Assembly: GCA_951640195.1 (NCBI GenBank)
Contig: OX621173.1
Span: 475,780 to 539,779 of the forward strand
Direction of reading: 5' to 3'
Length of the DNA stretch: 64,000 nt
DNA from: Porpolomopsis calyptriformis
Taxonomy: Eukaryota > Basidiomycota > Agaricomycetes > Agaricales > Hygrophoraceae
The translations under genes were made by a program, and so were the position numbers. Shown piece by piece: positions 1 to 11,052 of this stretch; position 1 is the first letter of the stretch, and every line of letters starts with the position of its first letter. The notes below the pieces were generated by a model. It was not told the origin of the DNA. It searched no databases and saw only the letters and a program-made list of their open reading frames with translations.

Positions 1-10
1 GACAGACAGT

Positions 11-1678
11 TTGGCTTTACGATATTTCTCCAAGAATCTTCGCTTATCGAATTGCCAAACTCATTGGTCTGAATATCTGTCCAGATTCGGGTTCAAAATC
101 AAATACGTTCCAGGTAGGAAGAACAAAGCCAATGGCTTATCCAGACGCCCGGATTACTTGCCCAACGACAAAGCCGATGTGGAGAACGAAGTTCTGATAG
201 CATGCAACTGATGGGTAAATTCAATTGTCAAATTGTCGAATTCAAGCCTTCTCTCTAGATTACGCTTCAAAATCCCACTCCCACAGAAGATCCAAGATAA
301 ACTCGAGGATGCCTCACTCACTTGGACCCAAGCTGATGGGCTTGTACGCGATGTTGAAGGTCGAATAGTGGTGCCAGAGGAAGTATCTTTGCACACAGAC
401 ATTATACGACTGTCCCACGCCTACCCCCACGCTGGCCACCCTGGCATTGAGAAGATGAAGGAACTCGTACTTCGTAATTTTATTTGGGATGGTGCCCCAC
501 AAGACATCACCAACTACGTTCGATCCTGTCCAGCTTGTCAACAAAACAAGAACTTCCCCTCGAAGCCGTCAGGACTACTCCAACCCATACCCCCTTCTAC
601 AGAACCATGGAAAGAAATCACTGTCGATCTCATCGTCGAACTCCCCAAGTCACAAGGCTATGATGCTGTGATGGTCATTGTCGATCGCTTCACTAAACGT
701 GCTCACTTCATTCCGACAACATCCAATCTTTCATCAGAAGGCGCTGCGAAACTCTTTCGGAATCACATCTGGAAACATCATGGATGGCCCCAAAAGGTTA
801 TATCCGATCGTGGAGTACAATTTGCGTCCAAATTCACAGAAGCCCTCAATAACTCCTTAGGGATCATCTCCGGTCTCTCCACTGCGTATCATCCTCAAAC
901 AGATGGTCAAACGGAATGTACCAATCAAGAACTCGAAGTTTACTTACGTTTCTATACCAACTTCATGCAGGACGACTGGTCGGAATGGCTCGCTTCTATG
1001 GAATTTGCCTACAACAATTGACAACACTCTGCAACTTCACAATCACCATTCTATATGGAATATGGACGTCATCCCCATCTCCCCACGACTATTCTGGATC
1101 AAAGCAACGTGCCTGCAGCCAATACCTTTCATGAATGCCTCACACGTGCACAGCAAAACGCCGAATGATCTTTACAGAAGACAATGGAATCGATGAAGAA
1201 ATACGCTGATCATAAACGGAAATCTTCACCCTCCTATGAAGAAGGAGATCTGGTCTGGTTGGATACCAAGAATATCAAGACGACACGACCCTCGAAGAAG
1301 CTGGACAATCGACGAACCGGACCATTCAAGGTCTTGAAGAAGATATCGGACCTTGTCTATCTGATCGACATTCCTAAAACATGGAGACTGCACCCAGTCT
1401 TTCACGTTTCACTCCTGAGACCCAACGTCGGAAATGAATTGCTCCACCCTGATGTCATCAACACATCACAACCTCCTCCTGATCTGATCGAAAATAAAGA
1501 AGAATATGAGGTTGAATCCATATTACAACATTCCGGAGCTAAATGACACCAAAAATACTTGGTCAAATGGAAAGGCTATCTAATCAAAGAAGCCACTTGG
1601 GAAGACCGATTGAACATTTTATGACACACCAAGGAAATTGTGAAGACGTACGAAGATTCAATTCAAACAGCAACCTGA
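11..1678 (+). pseudogene. RNase H-integrase-chromodomain part of gypsy pol, five TGA stops
   Basis: One reading frame runs from the RNase H C-terminus (EYLSRFGFKIKYVPGRKNKA) to the chromodomain. The integrase has the HHCC zinc finger (HPGIEKMKELV then CPACQQNKN), the core with TVDLIVELPKS and ISDRGVQFAS (the two Asp residues), and YHPQTDGQTEC where the third acidic residue (Glu) sits. The C-terminal HPVFHVSLLRP motif and the chromodomain QKYLVKWKGY follow. The frame is never shifted, but it is interrupted by TGA at 209, 1019, 1166, 1544 and 1622; a final TGA near 1676 is probably the natural stop. Every premature stop is explained by CGA (Arg) to TGA, a CpG transition. A functional product is not possible. 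Confidence 0.93.
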
Positions 1679-1837
1679 TTCTATTCATTTGTTTGTCATC
1701 ATCCCATCTGCCAAGAATTGACCTCTATTTTTAGAACCACTCCTTATAAACTACAAGACGTCTCCGCTTTCCTTCACGACTCAATAACTTTGTTGCAACA
1801 ACCAAGACTACTCAACCAAAACCGCAACAACTTCATC

Positions 1838-2584
1838 ATGCCCGCTACACGATCCACACGATCCCCCTCCCCTCAAGTCACCATCCAGCATTCCGGACGA
1901 ATTCCCTTGTCTGCTGCCCACTCCCCTACCCCCAGTCCCTCCACTTCTACCTCCTCCACTCAACAATTACATCGACAAGCTCGTGCTCACACTGAAGATT
2001 TCTTCAAAGACTATCCTACCCAAACTCCTCCCCCCGAAGATCCCGCTGTTACCATCTCCCATCTCACGGTCCACAGCAACAGCGTCAGCAACTGGAATCG
2101 CGAACTTCGTCAGGAACACGAAGTATTACAAGCCAAGCTCAAGGCGTCGGAGAAGAGTGCTTTATTTTGGAAGAATCGTTGGGATCAGAGTGAGTTGAAA
2201 GTTTGGGAACTCCAGCGCCAGAAGAGACGGACGTGGGTTGATTGCTACAATGTCACCACCTGCGCCATCATCGCCAAGCTCGTGGAAGAGAGTCATCGAA
2301 GTGAACGACTCACCAGAGAAGACTTCCTTTGGGCACAGCGGGACCTCGCAACAATGGAAACGTTGATCGAATATGGAACATCGGTTGAGTACCCCATAGA
2401 TCTCGACTTGGAGTATCCCGACGACAACAACAATGTTGCGACAGTCCAAGCCCCCTCCCCTGTCGAAGCGACTTCAGAAGTTGAACTCATCACTTCCCCC
2501 TCAGTGGCCGTCAAGGCCCCTGCCACCGAGGAAATCCTGACTCAGGCCTCAGAAGACAAAACGACCAACACCGCCCAAGTTTGA
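1838..2584 (+). CDS. Extra coiled-coil ORF downstream of chromovirus pol
   Basis: A 248-codon open frame between pol and the 3' LTR. I chose the ATG at 1838 (MPATRSTRSPSPQ) over one 120 nt upstream because the ORF at 44776 in the other element also begins MPA. The N-terminal third is Ser/Thr/Pro rich. The middle (about residues 85-160) is charged and heptad-like (NRELRQEHEVLQAKLKASEK, then FWKNRWDQSELKVWELQRQK). The C-terminus is acidic. Function is unknown. Similar ORFs with the hydrophobic W...YWE-type pattern occur at 44776 and 46470, so it looks like a recurrent accessory Gag-like or structural protein. It has no stops although the adjoining pol has five. Confidence 0.6.
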   Translation: MPATRSTRSPSPQVTIQHSGRIPLSAAHSPTPSPSTSTSSTQQLHRQARAHTEDFFKDYPTQTPPPEDPAVTISHLTVHSNSVSNWNRELRQEHEVLQAKLKASEKSALFWKNRWDQSELKVWELQRQKRRTWVDCYNVTTCAIIAKLVEESHRSERLTREDFLWAQRDLATMETLIEYGTSVEYPIDLDLEYPDDNNNVATVQAPSPVEATSEVELITSPSVAVKAPATEEILTQASEDKTTNTAQV

Positions 2585-2619
2585 AATTCGGGACGAATTT
2601 CCTTTGAAGCCGAGGTGTA

Positions 2620-3020
2620 TGTCACGGTCATAATTTTCTTTTCTTTCTCTTATCTTATCACATGCAAACCTGTATCTTATCTTGGGATTCCCCACTGCCT
2701 TTCTCTGGGATTCCCCATTGCCTTTCTCTGGGATTCCCCACTACTCTACCTATATGTGGACATACTTCATTTCCATTACATTTCAACCCCTTATGATTCG
2801 TCATCGATCATGATGACTCATTCTTATCTCTACCTCATGTTATGTCACACTGACTCACACAGATAAGTAGTCAGTATATAAAGAGTACCTCTTGTATGTA
2901 TCAGACTTTAAGTCTGATTCCTCATTAGCTTACTCATAACAAGGACTTGGAACCATACTCTATATCTCTTGGGACAGAACACCTGAAGTAAAACGCGTTC
3001 CGAACAACCGGTTTATAACA
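2620..3020 (+). repeat. 3' LTR of the chromovirus (401 bp)
   Basis: Begins TGTCACGGTCATAATTTTC just after a polypurine-like tract and ends TTTATAACA. It contains three tandem copies of a 23-nt unit (GGGATTCCCCAYTGCCTTTC...) at 2684-2745, a TATA box (AGTATATAAAGAG) near 2875, an ATGACTCAT motif near 2815 and a TGACTCA near 2850. Two other LTRs in the window belong to the same family but carry fewer GGGATTCC units. Confidence 0.85.
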
Positions 3021-5175
3021 GTTGTACTATTGTTGATGAACTCATTTGCAGAATAAGACTGCGATTGGACATCTGCTGATGAGTGGCGCTGTATTTGTCT
3101 TCCATGGCCATTCCTTGAAGAGCAAGTGAGACATCATTTTCAACAATCAACGTCTGCAGTGGTTTGTACCCTCTAGGGTTAGCTGGAAGGCCAGACAGCT
3201 GACTGACATAGGAACCACCACAAAAAGTGGCAGGTTTGGTAGGCGACACAGATGAATACTGAGTGCCAGTGTCTTTGGTGAGGTTGTTATCATATCTCTG
3301 CAGAGAAAACTGACCTACTTTCGACCCAAATGGTTGATCATCTTAAAAAATAGTCAGATGGAAAGTGACTATCCATATGCGCCAAAATGTATGACTCTGG
3401 GAATGGGGTAGGTGGATGCGTCCCCAGAAGATGCCTGCCATTGCCTTGTCTGATGTAAAATCAAAGGCTCCTAATGAAATGTATTTTTCAAACAAGGTAC
3501 AATAAAAAAGAACACGGTTCCTTATGAGTTGAGAAAATTCCTTTTTCTGGGGGCTTTCCCTGGAATCATCCCAAGTACCACTCGCCGGTTTAGTCCACCC
3601 CTCCCCCAAACTACTGTGGTAACCAGCGTCACCTGGGAGAGGGGAAGATCTGTGATGCTTGTTGCCAAAGAAACAGAGGGGTTATATCTGGATGTAGGTC
3701 TCCCAGATCCACACCTAGAACACCTGTCAGTGGCATTGTAAATACACAATGGGCAATGCGAACCTGCCAGCCTGAATTGAGGCCCTTCAGGCTGGTTGAG
3801 CCTCCCATGGTCACACCAAGCATATTTCCGGTGTGCTAGTTGCCGGTTTGCGCTGTGGGGTGATAGTGAGTTATAACGAATGCATACCAGAATTATTCGC
3901 GCACTTTGTTTGGCGAAATTGTTGGAGAGCATCCACTGGAATTAGTGGATGACTCTGATGGCTTGCGTGAAGACTTGGCAGGATTATGGATGGACATTTA
4001 AACAAAGAGTCTAAGTGGATGGGAATGAAATCTAAAATGGGGAATTGAAAAAGCAGCCAAGACTTACCAAAAGACAGAGAGGATCACAAAAATTGGAGGG
4101 ATATTATGTTGAAAATACTTGTTGACTGCTTAAGATAAGATAGAGATGTGTAAATGTGGAAGAACGAGGTGCGGATCCTTCGGCAAGGTATCAGTGACCG
4201 AAAACAATAAGTGGTGGAACACAACCTAACATGTTCAGTTCCTTTATTGAGCACCTGTGTCAAACAACACCATTCAAGTCTCTCTTGCATCTGGGAGAAA
4301 GACGAGAGTGAAAGGAATAGAAGGGGCAGTGCAAGGAGATGTCATGTTGACGGTATGGATGAACATGAGAATAAAAAAAAGAAAGGAAGGAAAATTGAAT
4401 AGAAAACAGATATCTATTTAAATTTTGTTAAATTTTGATTCCACTTGAAGTGGAGGACTAACCTACACATGTCTGTAGCTTGCACAACCACAACTATGGC
4501 ATTTCAAGACTCATGATCAGTACTTGCGAATCAGTGACCCCTAGCATGTATAAGTTTGTGAGCACTTAGAAGGTATATAAGGGAGGGTGTATGTACATTT
4601 TTATGGCCGTACATGGCCTCCAGCACCCGCAAGGCCGCTTCAGCGATTGGGGTCTAATGCAAAAAATTAAAAAATCTAAAACACAGAATTAGGATCCCTA
4701 ATTGCGCCTGCACCTTGAGGTTGATGGTGGGACTCCAAATTTAAAAGCGCTAGGCGATATGATAAGAACTGAGTGAGTTACAGCCATTTTGCTTTGGCAC
4801 TCCCAAAATAGTATGCAAACGGTGTTGCATCAAGTCACATGCAAAGTACAATAATTGGTACAATGCTATTGTCAACCCAACTGTGGTAACACATGTTTTC
4901 ATGGGATACAGTCAGATCATGTGGCTTCCCACTGACCTTGCCAACACTGATTCCAACACATGAGGGGCTGTGGCAGAGGGGACAGAGATGATGGGTTTCA
5001 CAACATGAGGGCTATGGCAGAGGAGAAGACAGAGACAATGGGTTTCACAAGATGAACAAAGTGAGAAGGGTGCTAGTGGACAAAAACATTTACTTCCCAG
5101 TTTAAATTTATTTGCCAAAAATCTGTTTAACTCTCCAGCTATGTCATTACTTCCCATTAGCTATGTACCAAGTTT
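3021..5175. other. Gene-free stretch
   Basis: No frame with convincing protein character on either strand. Scattered ORFs of 60-136 codons lack recognisable domains and overlap each other. A TATA-like GTATATAAGGGAGGG near 4570 has no gene behind it. A two-copy tandem repeat is listed separately. Confidence 0.6.
4957..5056. repeat. Two imperfect tandem copies of a ~46-bp unit
   Basis: The unit (CATGAGGGGCTGTGGCAGAG..., ending GGGTTTCACAA) is repeated head to tail with small differences, including a 3-nt insertion. No coding content; likely a local slippage duplication. Confidence 0.6.
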
Positions 5176-5192
5176 TAACAGCATTTGCTGGC

Positions 5193-5792
5193 GGGGGGCA
5201 GAGTGGCTAATCAGTAACTCTGTCCCAACTGGGGCAGGGGTCTGCCAGGAGCTCGGTGGTTCGAACCTGGCTCAAGCCAAGTGGTGCAAGCCCACTTGGA
5301 TTGACTGTGAGACTATGGATGCGGTCAGCACTCTAGAGGGTCTTCTGGCTGTCTAGGGTCAAACACCTATGAGTTAGTCCATGGAAACATATGCAGGAGC
5401 GGTAACTGTGGGTGGTGCCACTAGGTAACTGCATGAAATGACCTCGGGACCCTGGGGGAAAAACCCACACCTGGCTAGGATCACTAACTAGCAGTAGAAT
5501 ATTGGGTAGGTCTCTAAGAGACTGACTGGTAACCTGTTCCCAGTTATAAATATATCGGGTACACGTATCAGGACTCCCTCAGTGGCATTGACCCCCTTTG
5601 AAAAGGGAGGGCCTTGGCCCGACAGCCGTGAGGCAAAACCGCTTAGGGGATGTACTCACTGAGGGTTAATGAGTTGTCGTGGATTGGTCCCTGGTGTGCA
5701 ACCAGGGGCCATATTTTCACCGCATCTTAGCACATTTGTTTGCTTGTTGCGGTATATAAATGCTGAATACAAAAAATAAAAAAATAAAAAAA
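5193..5792 (+). mobile_element. tRNA-derived SINE, full length, with 17-bp target-site duplications
   Basis: The 5' end resembles a tRNA with a long variable arm: box A-like GCAGAGTGGCTAATCAGTAA, then box B GGTGGTTCGAACCTGG about 65 nt downstream. The rest is an unrelated body of about 480 nt. The 3' end is GGTATATAAATGCTGAATAC followed by an A-rich tail of AAAAAAT units. The insert is bounded by perfect copies of TAACAGCATTTGCTGGC at 5176-5192 and 5793-5809. This is the signature of target-primed reverse transcription by a LINE, so the element was mobilised in trans. It is not a working tRNA gene. Confidence 0.93.
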
Positions 5793-6133
5793 TAACAGCA
5801 TTTGCTGGCCTTCCCGCAATGTTTCCGCAGTTGACGAAACTTTCCGCAAACATAAATGACCGCGATGTAAACAACGTGATCTCCTCCGCGATAATTATAT
5901 GGGCCTGTCCTAGATTATCTCTGTGGTGTGTTTGGATCATGGGGTCAGACTTCCTGAAGGTGAGATTTTCTGGTTTATACAAGCGTGATTGGATTTCCTC
6001 AATACTTCCTGACTACCCTCATCACTTTCACCATCCATGATTTGTGTTGGCAATCATCCAATCTCCCCCATCTTCTGGGTGAGCATCTAGGTATAAAGAA
6101 TTATTCGAGGCAAGTGAAAACAAGTGGCGAGAA

Positions 6134-7211
6134 TCAGAAAGAGGCAAACGAACTTTTCTCCTTGCGCGCGTCTTCGTAATCTTTTTCAAGTTCTTGTATT
6201 ATCTCTCCCTGCGTATCACTGATTTCTTCGGCCACGTTGCACGTGCGATATTTTTCCAGGTAGGGCCTACGAAGAGCCCACGAAGTAGTTAACCGGTATT
6301 CACGTACTTTATAAATGAGGTTGTTTGCACCCATTGACAGTCCAAAAAGCCGAGCCCCCTCCGAACCCATCTAGCAAACGTTCAGCGTAGGAATCGAATC
6401 CGGTGATGAAAAATGCTGCTGCTAGCGCTTCGGCACAGTTCAATCGCCAAGGTTTACCATAGTTGGTTGAGTTGGTAGCCACGAGATACGGCACTAAGAC
6501 CAACCAAGAAATGATTGAGCATGTCAGCATGATCCCAAAACGAATGAAGACGCTTACGAAGCCGCTCATGCGGACTCGCGATCTTGCCGAAAGGGACTTC
6601 TTCTAACCGTGCCCATGAACATTCAACAACAGCTAGGCCACCTGTAAGGATGATCGCATGGTCAGACGGGCTGATGAGTTGAGTTGCCCTTGGGCTATGA
6701 AACGGAGACATCGTCGGTGTTGAGAATGGAGTGTTGAATGATGGAAAATGCAAATACTCACGAGAGGACTATCCCTCTAAACCGCGAGCCAATTTTGAGT
6801 TCCTTGATCAACCCGAGACGCAAGAGTTTCTTCCCTGAGCAGCGGCGGGGATTGCAGTGATTAAAGTCCTGTCATGAGTCCGTATATCCAACGAAGTTAG
6901 TTTAAGATATAAGAACGCCGACTTACCCACATTGCGACAGGGACTTGGATCGTTAGAGCACGCTGTCCAACTTGTTCGGCCTGTGTTTGAATGGCAAATT
7001 CACAGACAGTGACTCAATCGTACGTACCTTCAGCATCAGAACTTTCTGCTTGTTGTTGGTCATCATCATCGCGCCTTTCGTCTACTACACCATTTTCCGG
7101 TCCGGCAACTTCTCCAATAGGTTGTTTTGCTTGATATCTACCCGATCGCTTCCCTTTTCTGCACCCGTGGGTGCCATGCGTATGCGAGATTGAGGGACTC
7201 TTTTTACCCAT
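6134..7211 (-). CDS. TSR3: 18S rRNA aminocarboxypropyltransferase
   Basis: Tsr3 transfers the aminocarboxypropyl group of S-adenosylmethionine to a pseudouridine of 18S rRNA during late cytoplasmic 40S maturation. Six exons read 7211-7028, 6970-6927, 6868-6762, 6694-6558, 6493-6331 and 6266-6134, all with GT-AG introns of 57-67 nt. The acidic N-terminus (MGKKSPSISHTHG, then DERRDDDDQQQ) is followed by the RLI-like segment AMWDFNHCNPRRCSGKKLLR. The core shows IVLSPRATQLISPSD, GGLAVVECSWARLEEVPFGK, LPYLVATNSTNYGKPWRLNC and AEALAAAFFITGFDSYAERL, typical of the family. The C-terminal tail is acidic and helical. All junctions keep frame, so the gene appears intact. It is head-to-head with the gene at 7382, sharing a 170-bp spacer. 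Confidence 0.93.
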
Positions 7212-7381
7212 AAAGTTGGAAGCTTGAAGCTAGCTCGGCACGTGCAGCAGTAATCGCCTCTTATGTTTCCATCACTTCCTCGCCTCTCCAAAGCCTCCCG
7301 TCGCCCCCTCACCTCAAAGCGAGGCAATAAAGACTTTTACAAGGGTTTGACATCTGTCACTCCTCTTCCGAATTCCTTATC

Positions 7382-7748
7382 ATGAACCTCAAATCTATAG
7401 GGACACGACAGGCTTTTCTTCCTGGTGGCCACCGGACGGGCGCACCAGGCAAACATGTCATAGGCGGGTCTTCGAAGTACCGTCTTCTAGACGAGAAAGT
7501 GCGTATTTTTATCGCGCCTCCCTTGCAAGTTATCAACGATTCGCCGGTACGCTCTAATATATACATTTCCATTCCTGTACTCATCCCCTCTAAAGCTCAA
7601 ACCCTATGTCTCCCTCGATGTACGACTTACCAATTCTCAAAGGAACGTTGTGTTCGGCAAGTTCTCAGGGAGTGGGCTGACACCTGAGCACTTTCTCAAT
7701 GTTGCTCAAGCGCAGTCAATTGATCCTGCTAGAGAAGAAGGTACTTGA
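7382..7748 (+). CDS. Small conserved-looking protein of unknown function
   Basis: Two exons (7382-7546 and 7596-7748, intron GTACGC...AAAG in phase 0) encode about 105 residues beginning MNLKSIGTRQAFLPGG. The composition is basic and compact, with HVIGGSSKYRLLDEKVRIFI, the segment PLKPYVSLDVRLTNS after the splice and FGKFSGSGLTPEHFLNVAQA. The size and character would fit a small mitochondrial or ribosome-associated protein, but I do not recognise the family. The TGA at 7746 is assumed to be the end; a further small intron could extend it slightly. The divergent arrangement with TSR3 suggests a shared promoter. Confidence 0.55.
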
Positions 7749-7915
7749 TTGGCAGTGCGCCAAGGAGATTCCTGTGATCACCCCCTCGTTACTTTGGATG
7801 CAAGGCGTGTAGTACTGTGGAAGTGATATTTACCAGTAGCCTTGGAATCTAACATGACCAAACACCGCAAGATCGATGCGACCACGTGACTTAACGCGTC
7901 TTTGACCAACTCATC

Positions 7916-9253
7916 ATGTCGGCTACCGCTACACCTGCGTTGACTGCAGCTGCCCAAACGCTTCAAACTACATTTGAATCTTCCAACCTCAAGCTTTTGC
8001 GTGCCGTTAATCAGTTTAACAATCCCAAACATTTCAAGTTCTTAGATGGAGAGGACTATGTCGGAGACGAGGATTACGATGATAACGAAAATGGAATGGA
8101 AGACGTTGACAGTAGGAACGATGACACTCCAACCGTGAAAGAGTTGCGGGACCCAGCACCTGTAGCTGCCGATGTTGCTGCTCGTCTGGTACGTCTCATT
8201 CTTCATTTCATCAACAAGCTCCTCCTGATCCATCTCGTTTTAGTCTTTCCTCCGAAAACTCAAATTCCAATACCTTGAACACTCTGCAAAGGACAAGTAT
8301 ATAAAAAGTATCGTGTCTGACATTGACGACGCGCCTATCGTCACTGCAGACGACAATAGACAACTCAGCCTTGTCAACGAAGCTAAAAAGGCCCGACTCA
8401 AGCAAGCAAAATCGGCTCTTGCGGAGCGTCACGCGGACATCAGGCAACTATCTCCCCTCGTAGAACAAGGTATGTACAAAATCCTGAGCCGCGAAGCGCC
8501 ATATCTACCATTTGCTCGTTCGGCCACAGATTATAACCGGGCGCACACGATGACAGCGAGGGCCACTATGCTCTCCCAGAAGATCCTTGACGCACGACTT
8601 GCTCTCACGCGACTCCGGCAGTCACACCCACACCCTCGCCTCACGGTTCCTGCGGCGACCGCTACCCTTGAAGCACAGATCATGAGTATGCAAGAGCTCG
8701 ACGATGAATTGCGAACCCTCAATGGACGTGTGGCCGATGGGAAGGAGAAAATGCGGGTGGCGAAAGGGGAAGTAGAGCAAGCACGTGCCGAGAGGGCTGA
8801 CGCGGAGAAGGCCGTGGCTGCCAGCGCAAGCAGGTTAGGTGATGATGACTCACGGCTAATCCCATTGTACGACTGGTGAGCGGAATCCCTTCTGGTTCGC
8901 CCTCCGTTTCTTGATTGCTCCGCCATTTAAGGTACACAGCATCACTTGCCATCCACCAATCGCTTACATCGTTAGTTTCGTCACACGCGGTCTCGGAAAA
9001 CGAACTCCGTCTGACATATCTCATCCGCCCTCATCCCGCGTCACCAGACGCGCAGCACGAGGAACTGATGATAACCCTTCTCTTCGTCCCGAATACGCAC
9101 CGTCTGGCCGCAGCGCAAGTTACAGGGTTGCATCCAGATATCGATGTCGCCGAACTGATCGAGTCGCATGTGCAGGTGGACGATGTGCAAGGGCTTGTCG
9201 CTGCTATTTTGGCGAGAGCTAGGGCGGGCCCAGTCTATGAGGCGCGAAAATGA
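7916..9253 (+). CDS. Sos7-like kinetochore protein
   Basis: Four exons (7916-8188, 8244-8469, 8530-8875, 8932-9253) join in frame with introns of 55-60 nt. The product has an N-terminal acidic segment (DGEDYVGDEDYDDNENGMED). SFLRKLKFQYLEHSAKDKYI follows, then a long coiled coil rich in Ala, Arg and Glu (SLVNEAKKARLKQAKSALAE to VEQARAERADAEKAVAA). The globular C-terminus has PLYDWYTASLAIHQSLTSL, SENELRLTYLI, ITLLFVPNTHRLAAAQVTG and QGLVAAILARARAG. A coiled coil followed by a small RWD-like module is the layout of fungal Sos7, which links the Mis12 complex and Spc7 at centromeres. Identification is by architecture and motif memory, so it is tentative. Confidence 0.6.
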
Positions 9254-11052
9254 CAGTTTGGGGTTCTTTGGTTTGCCATAATGGAGTAATGCTGTATTCT
9301 AACGGCGGGCAATGTCGATCCTATTTCATCAGTGCACTTGGGTTGACACAGGCCGAGCACACTAAGGTCGTGTTCTTTTGAGCTTTGTTTGACCAATCTT
9401 GGCGCCGGTCGCATTGCGTTAGTAGTTGCCTCTGGCAGACACTCCACTTGGAAGACTTGAGAGGAAAACATGAAAAGGATTTATCACACGATCGACGCAC
9501 GAACCAGAGATCTAGGTGGCTGTTCCAAGAGCATATGGGCCATATTCCGTTATAAAGATGCAAACACTTCCTAGATGACAACCAAGGGGTGGGCAGGACG
9601 GAGAGCGAGAGTCAGGAACCGTGTACTGATGTGAATCAGATAGAATTCTGTTGAGGTGTTAATGGATAACCCCGCAAGGTTGCGAGCATACCTAGCCTTT
9701 CGACCCGATCGGATCAGGTACCGGGAAAGATGGACAGGGTGAGAGGGACAGCGCGTTGAAGACACGGCTATGTAGGACTGTTTGAGATGGCGAAGGACTG
9801 CAATGATTCTCGATGGATTAGATCAGGGATGGTGGGGTATTGAGAAGATGGCCGGCTTGCATCCGCATGGAAGGACAGAGCAATTGAGGTGTTCTCAGGG
9901 GCGACAAAGTCATGTCCGGAAATAATAAGATTTGAGAAGGCAATGCACGCCAGAAGGCCGTGGGGAGGATCAGGCTGAGGGAGGTGCGATTAAGGGGGGA
10001 CTGCTCTGGTAAGTTGGGATAGGGTGTGCTGCATGGGTGTCTCGCTTCCGCCAGATGGACGAGTGACAGGAGGGATTATAAATTTCTTGCGGTGACGGAA
10101 AACGCTGTTGCGATGATTGAATCCGTAGACTTGGGACGGTGCCTGCTTCCCACGGCGAGTGAGCGTCGTATGAGGACAACGAGGATCATACTTCTTGAAC
10201 GAACCTGATCCTCGTGTTGCTGGACTTGAGCCGAGTATTCTCGCTGCCAAAACCATCTGGAGAACAGTCACCAGGAACCGCATGGGAGGTCACCAGCGAG
10301 GTTTGCGAGCGTTCCTTCGGGACGGATGAACGAATGGAATACTAGTCCGCCGGTCGCCTGGAGAGCAGCACCTGGAGGATGACTGAAACTTTGCCAGCCG
10401 TCGTCAGGAACCGGAGCAGGGAGGAGCGGCTTCGGAGTGGCAAATGGTTCCGACCCGGATCAGGGGCTAATTCTAAATCGGGAACCTGATCATAAGCCAC
10501 GTGGAAATCAAAACATAGCAACAAAACAAACAAAACTTAGCCCTGATCCTCCAGATGGAGGGTGCTCGATATTTACCGCTCACGGGTACCCCGGGTCATC
10601 TACTCACCGCGTGTCTCGCTAATGCACTATAGCAACAGGTTACAGCTAATACGTTTGAACTCCTCGTCCAGGAAACGATAGTCCTCAGAAAACCCTTCAT
10701 TTTGACATTTAGCCTATAAACCGTAGGCACCGCAAACGCAGGGTAATTATCAATGGCCAATCCGTCGGCCTGTTGTTTCCCTCCGCAGCTCGAGTTCCGC
10801 TGGCGTGGTGAGTCCATGGATGCCCCTGGAGAGCCCTCACCGCACTAGGCTGTACACTCAAATCTCAGTTTCCATTATCCATGTATGAGTGTTCATCCAA
10901 GTCAATCCTGGAACTCGTACCTTGACAATCGCCACCTCCTCGTTTGCATCGCCCGCATTTGTGTCGTATAATCCATGTCCCTCCCCGTGATTTCGCCAAG
11001 AGTTAAAAAGGCACCCCCACTCGCCCTCTTTTCTCCATCCTCTTCCGCAAAA
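9254..11052. other. 1.8 kb without a recognisable gene
   Basis: No spliced model with family motifs was found. A minus-strand frame starting at 10283 begins like a signal peptide (MRFLVTVLQMVLAARILG) and runs to 9990, so a small secreted protein with further exons down to about 9570 is possible but unsupported. The rest has only short overlapping frames. Confidence 0.5.

Larger units (their letters stand above)
1..3020 (+). mobile_element. Ty3/gypsy chromovirus, 3' half (5' end outside the window)
   Basis: The window opens inside the RNase H region of a gypsy polyprotein. It continues through integrase, a chromodomain, an extra downstream coiled-coil ORF, a purine-rich tract and a 3' LTR that ends in TTTATAACA at 3020. 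The order RNase H, zinc-binding integrase, DDE core, chromodomain identifies a chromovirus. Gag, protease and reverse transcriptase lie upstream of position 1. Related LTRs occur at 30440-30849 (plus) and 35522-35910 (minus), so the family has been active locally. The copy is dead because of five in-frame TGA codons. Confidence 0.93.

Noticed and set aside
5193..5275. A tRNA gene (box A and box B)
   Set aside because: The tRNA-like part is fused to a 500-bp body with an A-rich tail and lies between 17-bp duplications, so it is a SINE head. The cloverleaf is also imperfect.
6309..6569. A membrane protein of about 86 residues (MSGFVSVFIRFGIMLTCSII...)
   Set aside because: The hydrophobic stretch is an intron of TSR3 read through. 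Splicing at 6494-6557 gives the conserved Tsr3 sequence.
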